A DNA stretch of 64,000 bases, from the NCBI RefSeq assembly GCF_037975245.1, contig NC_092569.1:17001501-17065500 (forward strand), in the 5' to 3' direction. The DNA comes from Apostichopus japonicus. Its lineage: Eukaryota; Echinodermata; Holothuroidea; Aspidochirotida; Stichopodidae. Position numbers and translations under genes: made by a program. Positions within the stretch are counted from its first letter, which is position 1. Every line of letters starts with the position of its first letter. Below are positions 35,220 to 46,000 of this stretch, in pieces. The notes beneath the pieces were generated by a model that made no database searches, was not told the origin of the DNA, and saw only the letters and a list, made by a program, of their open reading frames with translations.

Positions 35220-38200
35220 CTATTAATGAGAAGAAAAGTCATCAAAAATATATGTCTAAATGTTCTGTTTATTGATTGTAACTGCTTGTAAAGAACAATT
35301 TCATTTATCAAATAATCATATACAGGTAAATTAAGAATTTTGTTAAACAAATTAAAATGATTAATAATCTGAATGGCTATTCAAAAACATTCTTACCTAC
35401 GCCATGATGTTAGAGAACTTCATCCATTACAGTTATACAATTATTCCATTTTAATTTTGAAATGTGTACCGAACTTTGTGAAATGTGTAAAAAAAAATCA
35501 GAAATGACTGTAAATATTTGCCATAATAAATTGTATATTTGCCATAATAAATTGAATATATGTAAATATATACTATTTTTTTTGAGGGGGGGGGGTGGGG
35601 GACAGTTAGATTGGTTCACTGAACCTTAAATAGAATTCAAACTCAATCGATTTGTGAATTTTTTCTTCTTCATATTTGCACCAGAAATATTTGCAAAGGT
35701 ATTGGCTATACATTCAGGGAACACAGATGAAAATAAAATATATTGTTTGCAAAACTATTTTAGCGATGAAAACTTAATGAAGACTAAAGAATTTCGAATT
35801 TTACTTTGATACATTAACGAAAAATGTGAATGTTTGTATACATTAATTTTCATATAAACAGTCGTCTCATCATATCATTAAGTTCGATATGACATTTGCC
35901 TGTATTTTGTTTATAGAAGTAGTAACTTCAGTAAATGAAGAAAATGTAACAAATCATCTTTATTTGTTATATTTAACATAGCAATTTGGACATCGTCGCA
36001 ATATGTTTAGAGCGGTATATTTTACAATGAAAGTTTTTGTTGTATCGTTTCATTTGTTTGGAGAAATTAAATTAACATAATGATTTTTGTACTAATAAAG
36101 ATCCTTAAATTCCCATTAAAATGAAAATTTCTTACACTATTGACGCAGAGATCGTATGCGGTGCTATCGCAGCGTTGTTAGGGATGATAAATGAAAGACG
36201 ATTGGAATTAAGAAAAGCCTACTTGTGAAAGAAGTAATGTTTTTGCATGCATACTAACGAAGTGACCTTGAGTTAAATGATAACTTGAGCCTATTGTGTA
36301 TAACATATTTGCTAGTGTTTTTAGCGTGATAAAACAAATCAATTATTTCAATGAAAAAAGTATACGACGTTAGTTAATGTGTAAAACAACCACAGCAAAC
36401 AGTTTATGTCTTATGGAATTGAGTATATGAAAAGAAATTAGGAGTTCTATAAACCGTATGTTGTATTTATTAATTAAGACCTTTCTTACACAGTGAAAGT
36501 ACACTATTGGTTGACATTAAAATACGGCACGGTATGAATTTTACAAATTGCATGCGATAGGTTTACACGAGATATTGGCCGATGTAATAAAAAATATGCT
36601 TTAATTTGCAAATACACTAAAAATAATACATGTGAAAGTAATTAGTGATATTCGATATCTAAATATCTGTGTTACAACCTGAGCTAACGTTACATTAAAG
36701 AAAAAGTCCAACGAATTGAGGGTGCAATTGTTGTAAACGTCATAATTTGAAATAAATAAAGTAAATTCCAGGAGTATCAAAATATCGTACTTAAGGGTTT
36801 TATGATCAAGTTAAAAACTACTTTTTGATAGTTTAAGAAATTAACTCAATATTTGTGCATTAGTCTTAATCGTCATGAGAGACCGGTATTTGGAACTTCT
36901 AAGTACTTTTAAGACAACAAGAAGGACGAAATTGAACGAACGAGATAAACATATATAATTAGTTTAAGCTAAACAACAATTTCAGAGTTCTGACAATTGT
37001 TCAAGTTAAATACAGAATATATTGAAGTGAAGTGTATAGCCATTAAAGTTTACCCATGCAAGTAATTGCATTGAAGCTAATTGCTAAATTCAATTATGCG
37101 AGGCAAAAATGCATTGTTGTCTAAGGTTACTCTCAAAGATTAACCGATGCTGACTAAGAAGAAATGAAATAAAACTAATCGGAAAATATATTAGTAAGTT
37201 ATAATTGCAAGTTCTTAAAACAACCGTTCTTTCTGATTTAAAATTAAGTAATCTAGACCGAAAATAAACCGAAAATAACCTCGTTAAATGACGATGATAG
37301 ACAAACAAGGACAAAGAGAACGAATTTTAATTACAAACTTTATCAGAAAGGGTTATTTGTTATGTCTAAGTTTTCAGCATGTATATTTCCAAAGTTACTA
37401 CATGAAAGTCTATGTTTGTCCAATAACAAACAACGTTATAATTTACAGGTCCGCCTTAAATATTGCAATAACTTTGTTGATACTTTGAGTATGATATGAA
37501 TATATTAACAATAATTTTCCTTATGTTATCAACGCTCAACAATAATTTAAAAACCTATATGACAAAGAGAAAAAGTAATGGAATGGTCAAGAATATTTAC
37601 CAATTTTTTCAATGATACAATAGATTGTGAACAATTAATAACTTTGACTAGTGTAAACGCGTAACGACAAAGACGCCACCTGAACAAAGATTGCAGTGAT
37701 TTTATGTAACAGAAATCGGACTGCAATTATTATTATTACAATATATATATTTGCCTGAATTAAGAACTTTCAAGATAATATTGGATACTTGAATTAATCA
37801 AATTTAAAGTTTTTTTTTTTATTTGAGTACGATTAACTTATACTGTAGTTTGTCAATACTTAGCGTACTAATGTAGTCAAATTGATTTGTTACTAGGCAG
37901 TTATACGTATCTATTTAAAACTTAAAGCGTCTTGATAATAGTTAATGACATTTAGTGAGATCTACGTTGGAACTTCAAAGTTTTACAATGGTTAGAGGAT
38001 AACTGTTTAACTGTCTTAACTGTTTTATTTTATTTTGAAAATATTCACAGTTATGTACCTGACCATAAAGAAAAACATACGAATGTTTTCAGGTTTAGTG
38101 TTATTGCATACATCAGCGACGAATGGAAAATAAATACACTTAGCCAGATATATAGGCCATAACGTGCGATATTAATTGAAAATATGAGAGAAAGTTTATC

Positions 38201-38668
38201 AAGGCATTGTAAAATTTGAAATATAACTAAACAGAAAATATAATTTGTTATGCAATTTTTTTTTATAAGTTGCAGTGCAAATTTAAAAACAAAAACCAAA
38301 CTTTACTGTAGGCTGTTGAAGATAGATTATTCTTTTGGAAAGAAGGAATTTATATAGAAGAAGAATTGTTAATCGAAAAAGACATTTAATTTTTTATCAG
38401 TGGCCATATTAAAACTGCATGAGCTACTAAAAACCAGAATGTTGAATTATAAATTGTAAAACAGGTTATCAAGTTATAACAAGTTTTTCTTTTTTTTGTG
38501 GAAAATTTATAATCATGCAAGAAAGAAAGATGTAAAAAAAAAATTCCTAGTAGTTTAATTTTCTACATGACATTTTGTTTAAATTATAACATCTAACAAG
38601 CAACACAGAAACGTGGACGCAAAGATTGATAAGAAATAAGAACAGAAACTGTAAAATGTTTAACTCAC
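35220..38668 (-). other. Gene B intron 1
   Basis: 3449 nt, collinear with gene A intron 1. Nothing else recognised apart from a G-run at about 35586-35600 and a 21-bp duplication of the atttgccataataaatt unit near 35512-35560. Confidence 0.6.
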
Positions 38669-38749
38669 CGTTTCTTCCGAGGACGTAAAGGCGATGGTTG
38701 TTATGAAAAAGAATGCAAATACTGCTCGAACTGCCACGGAAAGCTCCAT
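38669..38749 (-). CDS. Gene B exon 1: signal peptide
   Basis: [15 protein letters not shown] ... SSEET, then GTGAGT. Differs from A in the h-region (FFFITT for FLCTTT). Confidence 0.7.
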
Positions 38750-38848
38750 ATTTATGAATGTCTTGGTATAATACGAATGACAATTCAAATGAAATGTATC
38801 TCTAGAGGTAAGAAATATTCCTAAAAACAACGGATGACCCGAAGTGCA

Positions 38849-38854
38849 TTTATA
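38849..38854 (-). promoter_or_regulatory. TATA box of gene B
   Basis: TATAAA 100 nt upstream of the ATG, in the same context as at 1157 and 16609. Confidence 0.5.
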
Positions 38855-40050
38855 AAGTTGTAAAATTTTGATGTCTCACAGCCAGATCGCATTGTACTTG
38901 TACGTTGTAATTTACCGTCTGTCAGTTGTTAACATATAAGTATTCAAAGGCATCCATCCACTATGGAAACTTCCAGTCGGTCAAGAAGAGCGATATGTTA
39001 CCTCAAGTTGCCGAAATATCTATACATTGTACGCAAATTGGAAATCTACATGTTTGTAGATGACTTGTGTGTATTTAATGTAATGAAGCGTATCGAGTAT
39101 AACAAGATTATTCTCAATTCTTTTATAAGACACTTAACCAGACGACTTTAAGTGTCAAAAAAATCTGCCCTCACGAAATATGGTGTAGACTTTTTTATTC
39201 AGTTGATTTTAGAAGAACTGAAAAGTTGAAAAATGTAAGGAAACAACAATGAAATTCCATTTTATTTAAACTTTAGTTGCCGCGGTCTATACTATCAGCA
39301 TACAACGTGCTTGAATTGCTAAATATACGGTGCTCAATTGGTATACAACCTTTATTAAAATTATTCAAATCATTTCGTGGAATCAACGTCCTCTACCTTC
39401 TCCATTTCTTTTTCCTCTCTTATTTTGGTATTTGTCCTTTTGATACACACCCACAGAACTGTAAACAAGGAACATCATACAACAGTGGTTTGCCATAGGG
39501 ACGGGGGCAGGGGCAGAGTGTTTACCCACAAACAATTTTGGGGACGAAGTGCATTGAGAAGTGCATTGAGATTTGAAGTTCTACTACAAATTTTATGATA
39601 GATGATGGAAATAATATCATCATTTCCCATTTACCAAAGTAAACATGTTCCTTAGATGCTTCACCATAACGGATGTAAGCCAACTAAATAGTTGAAATCG
39701 ATACAGAGGGTAGAACAAGGGCGCAACCACACACCCATTTGGCGTTTTCAACCCCAGAAGAAACCAGGAGGACCAACCAACCCATCTCCATTGGCACACA
39801 GACAGTTAATAAATATCCTGAAGTGTTCCTTTAATATTAAATATATGCAGTCGAAAATCTTTCAATATTTCTTTGTGCAAGAGTTGCAAACTATAGCACC
39901 GTGTTGCATCTAAGTATCCTCCATTTTACCAAAAGAAAAATTCCAAAGGAAGGTGACGAATGTCCCCTTTGGACGACATTCTGGACGACAAAAATTATTA
40001 TCCTACTACTGCAAAAAAATATCCTTGCGAAAAAAAATCATTAGATTAAT
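38855..40050. repeat. 5' flank block, copy 2
   Basis: Matches the flanks of Z and A and then breaks off near 40050, giving a boundary of the duplicated unit. Includes the element recurring at 17460-17560. Confidence 0.5.
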
Positions 40051-40433
40051 GTATAGATGATTTTGACAAAAGACTTCCGCTGAGTCATTGTAATAAATAC
40101 TCTTCTAAAAGCAGCTTAACTGCAATGTTTTATATTTGTGTAATTAAAATGCGCGTAGAAACGTCTTCTTCCTTTAACTATATCCAAATTCATCAACACT
40201 TCCTATAATATGTGGAAGAGTCACAATAACAATCGTCACACAATGCTTTATAAAACCTGGAGATAGATAAAAAGGCTATATGGGTATGGTGGCGTGTGCA
40301 ATAGGGAGAGGTTGGTGCTCCATACCTTCAAAGGTATTCATTCGAACATTCGTAAAAGCTAATATTATTTGATTCTGGAGATTATGGATTTTCTTTATAA
40401 TATATATATATATAAATTTATATATATATATAT

Positions 40434-40464
<31 letters not shown>

Positions 40465-40490
40465 TATATACAGGTGAGAGTATATATGAG

Positions 40491-40521
<31 letters not shown>

Positions 40522-40550
40522 ATATTATATACAGGTGAGAGTATATATAT

Positions 40551-40584
<34 letters not shown>

Positions 40585-41747
40585 ATATCCTGCCACCTCT
40601 CACTATCTCCCCCCCCCCCCTCACCTCCTCTATCCACTTCTCCCTCTCTCATTAGCAGTGGTTACATTTTCAGTCCTTCTATTTTAAGTAATTTTAATAT
40701 GAAAATGGCAATAGGCTATTTTCTTTCATCATATTTCCTCGAACTGGCATTATTTTTTCTCAGTTCTTGGATAAGGCATCGGTACATCGTTGCTGTCATT
40801 CGCAACGTATATAGCTCTTACTGATCCATAGTTGGATCGCGCTTAATATTATTTTAAATGAAGAATCTCGTGTTATTTTTAAATCGATTTGATATGTCAG
40901 ATCAGTGTAGACGAATATTTCGTTCTATATCAATACCAGCGTAAATAATAGTGATCATATTTGTACCAAAGTAATACCAATTATAATTACAACTCAAATT
41001 ATAATTAAATTCAACCAATACTGAGGCATTTTAATAGAGCCTGAAGAATCAGAGGTCAAAGTTGAAATAGGCAGTAACATAATCAGAATCGATTTTGTTG
41101 TATTTTGTGAAGGGTGGGGAGAAAGGTTCTTAATGCGTGTTTCAGCCGACGATTGCTCCATAGACCCTCTTTCAGATTCCTCATTAATGGAAAAGAAGAC
41201 AAATGTCGAACACCAACATTCTCTGCTATTTTTTTCCAGGCGTGCAAACAAACTTACGCAAGGTTAGTTTAACTCAATGTAAGTACATACTACGTGGATC
41301 TCGTACAACAGACATGTATACTTGGTAAACTGTATTTCGAATGAATTTTGAAATAGAAAACACAACAGTAAAAATCATGTAAGTTCAGACACTTTCGCCT
41401 TAATTCTGTTTAAGACGTTGTCGAGTAATGTTTCAAATTTTAACTTAAATTTTTATTTCATTTAATATAGCATATTCTATTCTTATTTTAAACATATTGT
41501 ATTAACATAAAAATCAAAAAATATTAATACAAAACGAGCAGAGGCATCCAAAAGTTTTATTTTTTACTTTAAATATGTAAGACGGGGAGGGGTGGTTCTG
41601 GTTCATCAAATATGCAAACAAAAGGTGAGTTCTGTGACACATTTAGACTACACCTTATGTTAATAGTATACGTTCTACACGCAATGTTATGCTAATAACT
41701 ATTTATTAAGTTTGGTGTGTACGGTGTGTACGAATGGTGTCTCTGGT
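40051..41747. other. Intergenic with (TA)n array
   Basis: Apart from the TA-rich array nothing is recognised, including in the frame on the minus strand at 40994-41251. Confidence 0.4.
40397..40588. repeat. Interrupted (TA)n with duplicated unit, then poly-C
   Basis: Alternating TA with two copies of a tatatacaggtgagagtata unit (40465 and 40525 regions), followed by a C-run at 40611-40620. Confidence 0.9.
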
Positions 41748-42455
41748 CAGCCAATACTCATAGCTAGTACAGTAACTACTGTTCATGTTCCACAACCGTG
41801 CATCAGTAACTACTGCGTTGTTTTCGTAAGGCGGTAACATGTGTTACAGGTGGCACAGTAATTACTGCAATTTTTTTCCTACTGTAAATTTAAAAAAATA
41901 AAATTTTTAAAAATTTTAAATTTTAAATGTTAATTTTTTTTTTAAAATTTAAAAACATTTAAATTTAATTTTTTTTTTTTTTTAAATTACTGCAAATTTT
42001 CACCTGTCGGACTCGTAGTTCAACGTGTAACAGCTTTCCAGTAATTACTGTGCCAACTGTAACACATGTTTACCGGGTTGCGAACACAGCGCAGTAGTTA
42101 CTGATGCACGGTTGTGGAACATGAACAGTAGTTACTGTACTAGCTATGAGTATCGGGTGCTCTGGTTGTCTTTTTACAAACCTTTACAATTGAAATAAAA
42201 CCTCGAAACGCTTTTTATTTCGTAATACTTTATTTCTTTTATTGTATTTTATCAATTATGCAAAAAAAGATGAGTTCTGTCACATATTTAGACTACACCT
42301 TATATTAATAGTATAAGTGCTACACGCAATGTTATGCTAATAACTATTTATGAAGTTTGGTGTGTACGGTGTGTATGACTGGTGTATCTGGTTGTCTTTT
42401 ACAAACTTTTACAATTTAAATAAAAACTCAAAACGCTTTTCATTTATTGTATTTT
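41613..42455. repeat. Tandem duplication of about 230 bp, one copy interrupted by a MITE
   Basis: The sequence from tatgcaaacaaaaggtgagt (41613) through gtgtctctggt and tgtctttttacaaac recurs from 42253 (tgcaaaaaaagatgagttct) through gtgtatctggttgtctttta. The first copy is split by the element at 41748-42159. Confidence 0.75.
41748..42159. mobile_element. hAT-like MITE
   Basis: Inverted arms of about 120-130 bp (left cagccaatactcatagctag; right ctagctatgagtatcgggtg) enclose an A/T-only core (about 41884-41997). The flanks tctctggt (41740-41747) and gctctggt (42159-42166) look like an 8-bp target duplication, and the empty site is visible at 42385-42392. No coding capacity; CA..TG ends and 8-bp duplication point to hAT. 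Confidence 0.75.
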
Positions 42456-42680
42456 AAGTATTGTTGATGTCTCGTAATTATTTGTAGTGATGAATCACTC
42501 ACCAGTAGAGCAATGAATGTTATGTTTGTCTTTGCTCCGATTTTTCAAGTTGTCATTCTATTTCGAACAGAAAACTTTTTAGAAAATGTTTACATTTTGA
42601 GGTTTAATGTTTTCTTATGTTATTATCCATAAAGTATATTCTAACCAGGCTCCGTTTGGTCAGACTTAATTAACTTCTGA

Positions 42681-42686
42681 TTTATT
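42681..42686 (-). other. Possible polyadenylation signal of gene C
   Basis: AATAAA on the minus strand, 73 nt past the present stop. Confidence 0.35.
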
Positions 42687-42758
42687 ACGTAAAATGTTTC
42701 GTAAAATGGTCAGTTTCACAGTCATCTTGTTCATCAACTCAAGAGGATGGTCGAATTT

Positions 42759-43045
42759 TCATCTCAACATATTTGACGTTGCAGGAATCACCTTGAAAAA
42801 AGTAGATCGCTTCCCGTTGCCTCCATTGTATACACCGTTGAGATTTTCATGAGTACAAAGTGACTTGCAGCTGCTGTTGTATTGGAAATAATAGCAACGA
42901 CTATCAGTAATACATTCAGAGCACCAAGAATGTGAGTGCCACCAGCCGCTTCTGTGCTTCTCTGCACAGTCAAACTTATCACAGGCGTCATTGTCTCGGT
43001 CATGCGTGCTGAATTGTTTTCCTCTGAGACTCAAGAAAACAGTAC
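42759..43045 (-). CDS. Gene C exon 6: FReD P subdomain with frameshifted end
   Basis: 287 nt after [62 protein letters not shown], then an aberrant tail STFFKVIPATSNMLR. Confidence 0.8.
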
Positions 43046-46000
43046 CTGTGAAGAAAAACAGCAAGAACCACCAGTGGTTAACACTTGGTCTTTAAACAAT
43101 AGCGTCAGTATCCGGTTATTTTGCACACTTTTGTTGGGACATAAATTACATTTAACAGTAAACTGGAATAAGGAGGTGGGTTTATTTACATTTAGAAAGG
43201 TTTAGAATTAATTTTTAATGTGATAATTCTGTAATCATCATATATTGTATGTGCTGATTTATTCTCTATAGTTCTTTATTTTAATTAGGTTCCTTACTAA
43301 TGGAGGTGATCTGAATTTAAATTAACTGATGTATATTAACATACAAATTAAGCTTGTCTACAAGATATTATTGTCTGATGATATTAAACATTATGATTAA
43401 ATTACTAAATATTGTACTTGGTTTTAAAGGAGAACTAAATACTGGGCGTTCCATTAACTAGTTTTTAGTTAACGAGGCTAAACGATGGCAGGCTAAACAC
43501 GTAACGTTAACGGGGTGCTTAAAATTTAGCACTTATCTGCACAGGATTGTATTCAGTTACTTATTTATTGTATAATACGTCCAATATCATGTCTCAAGAA
43601 AAAAAACGAAGAGGCAGATCATCAACATCAGCCACAACATCTGTACCCAAAGGCGCACGTGCTTTGCCTGAGCGTGTGAGCCTATTGCGCTACATATCTG
43701 AGGATCCCGAGGTTGAAGAGGATGCAAGTGATATAGATGTAGAAGGAGGTTGGAAGACTTTAATAGAGGAGTTCCAACAAACTGTGGCAGATGCCATGAA
43801 AACTTTCCAAGCCCCGATCTCAAAATTAGAAAAAGACTTGGGCAAAGCTGTGGAATTTCAGGCAGAACGTATAGACTTATTAGAATTAAAGATGGCGGCC
43901 AAAGAAAAAGAATTCGAGGAACTTTCCCGTAAAATCACGCGCTTGGAGCAGACAATGGAATCCACCAACACCGAAGTTAATAAACAGGAACGGATGTCAA
44001 GAAGGAACAACTTTCGTATTGTGGGGATTCCGTTAACAGAAGCGGAGGTATGTGAAGACATCGTCAAAACAACAGTACTTCCTTTGTTTACCGACATCCC
44101 TGATTTATCGATCGAGAGGTGTCATAGAGACGGACGAAGCAATGGGGAGAGATCACCACACATTCTAGTCCGGTGCCTTTCATATAGAGACAAGATCTCT
44201 ATTATGAAAGCCAGACGAACGACCCTAGCAGACCAGTCATTTTTCATCGTCGATGATCTAACAAAAATCGATCTGACTGACTGAAAAGAAAAAAAAATGG
44301 GCGCCTAAAGTCAGCGATTTGTACAAGCAATGTACAAAACTTCGTTTTCTCGGAGGAAAATGGAGAGAAGCTTCGGGAAGGCCATACCAGTTCTGAGTAC
44401 TTTTATTGTGTTTTCTTAATTTAGACATTTACTGGATCAGTTTCGCTATTTTAAAAATGGATTGAAAGTCCTGTAAGTACCGTATGTATTACCATTCTTG
44501 TTATTCTCCTTTTATTATTGACAAAAAACTCCGCTAAGCAGTGGATACAGCCTGTAGGGTGTTATTGTTTTTTAGCCTCTTCATACAGGTTTCATATGAA
44601 CCGTATCAGTTGGATGGACGTTCATCCATTTGGGTTAACGTCATGGCCAATTGTATAGATTTTTGTTTTTGTTTTTTTACACGTGTTTGTTCTTTCTCTC
44701 TTTTGTCTCTTCTCTTCGCCATCAGTTATTACATTAGATTAAATAAGGTATTTGCAAAAGCATATTTCATTCACATTTTATACGCTCAAGTCAAGCAAGC
44801 AGCTTACACATTTTTATTTCTAAATGGCTGACTTGAAAATTTGTTCTTATAATGTTCGTGGAATTCGGCAGTTTAAGAAAAGACGTAAGATTTTTGCATA
44901 TATGCGAACTGATAAAAAACATATCTATTTATTACAAGAAACGCATAGTACCCCCAGTGACGAATCTTACTGGCAAAATGAATGGGGAGGTCGTATTATT
45001 TTAAGTCATGGGTCATCTTGTAGCAAAGGTGTTTGTTCACTTTTGAACCCGTCTTTAGATGTGACCATAATTCAGTGTTTGTCGTCGACTAATGGTAGAT
45101 TTGTTATAGCCGAGGATAAATTTGTTGATAAAATAATTTTGATCGTTTGCATCTAAGGCACTGATTTAGACAGTGCTGATTTCTTTCAGGAATTATTACA
45201 AATATTGTGTAGTTACTCGAGTGATTCATTTATTATGGGCGGTGATTTCAATTTCGTTCTCAACTTAAATCTAGATAAACAAGGAGGACACTTACGTACT
45301 AACTTTAATGCTAGATCAAAATGTTTAGAAATCATGTCAACTTTAGGTTTCATAGACATCTGGAGCGATAGGAATCCATTTCAAAAGGGCTTTACTTGGA
45401 GATCAAATATCTCTCGAGACATTTGTTGCCGTTTAGACGTTTTTCTTATCTCGCGCAATCTGGGGTCTTTGGTAACTCGTTGTTTTTTTCTCCCAGTCTG
45501 CAGTCTGATCATTCTATAGTTAATTTAAATTTATTACTGCATTCTGAAAAAAAGAGGACCAGGTTTCAGGAAATTTAATTGTTCATTTATTAAGGATTGT
45601 GAATACACTCAACTCATCACAGATACCATTATTTCTACTGCTTTAATATGACAGTCTCAGAATTCTTCGGCCACTTGGGAGTTTGTAAAATATAAAATTC
45701 GGGATGTTTCTCTAAGGTATGGTAAAGTTAAGGAAAGAGAGCGCAGAAAGAAAGAGGTAGAAATAATTAAACAATTTTCATACACTGAACAAGCTAACTG
45801 TCGAAAGAAATAAACTCGAGAAATGCTTTGATTATAAATTACATGGCATTATTGTCCGTTCTAGAGCTAGATGGGTGGGACTAGGTGAAAAGAATACAAG
45901 CTACTTTTTAAGACTTGAAAGACTTAACAAATCTTCTAATGTTATTCGTAAGTTAAAAGATCGGTGTGGTACCGATATTACTGATACCACCTTAATTCTT

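Larger units (their letters stand above)
30885..38749 (-). pseudogene. Gene B: paralogue of A with a premature stop in the last exon
   Basis: Exons 38669-38749, 35174-35219, 34539-34708, 34014-34278, 33556-33770, 33095-33400, 32492-32753 and 30885-31189 have the same lengths, phases and splice signals as gene A. The frame is open until codon 502, where the glutamine of A (Q502, in YYFQY) is TAA at 31029-31031 (minus strand; G to A on plus). Beyond it the A-like frame stays open to a TGA at 30885-30887. As read, the product would be 501 aa, losing the last two cysteines of the insertion, the LNG segment and MKIRP, so the second FReD could hardly fold normally. It may be a young pseudogene, a segregating null allele or a sequencing error. 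Signal peptide, linker, half-FReD, TIL and EGF-like parts are all intact. Confidence 0.8.

Noticed and set aside
43587-43823. Minus-strand frame over LINE ORF1
   Set aside because: Antisense shadow; ORF1 has recognisable coiled-coil and RNA-binding features on the plus strand.
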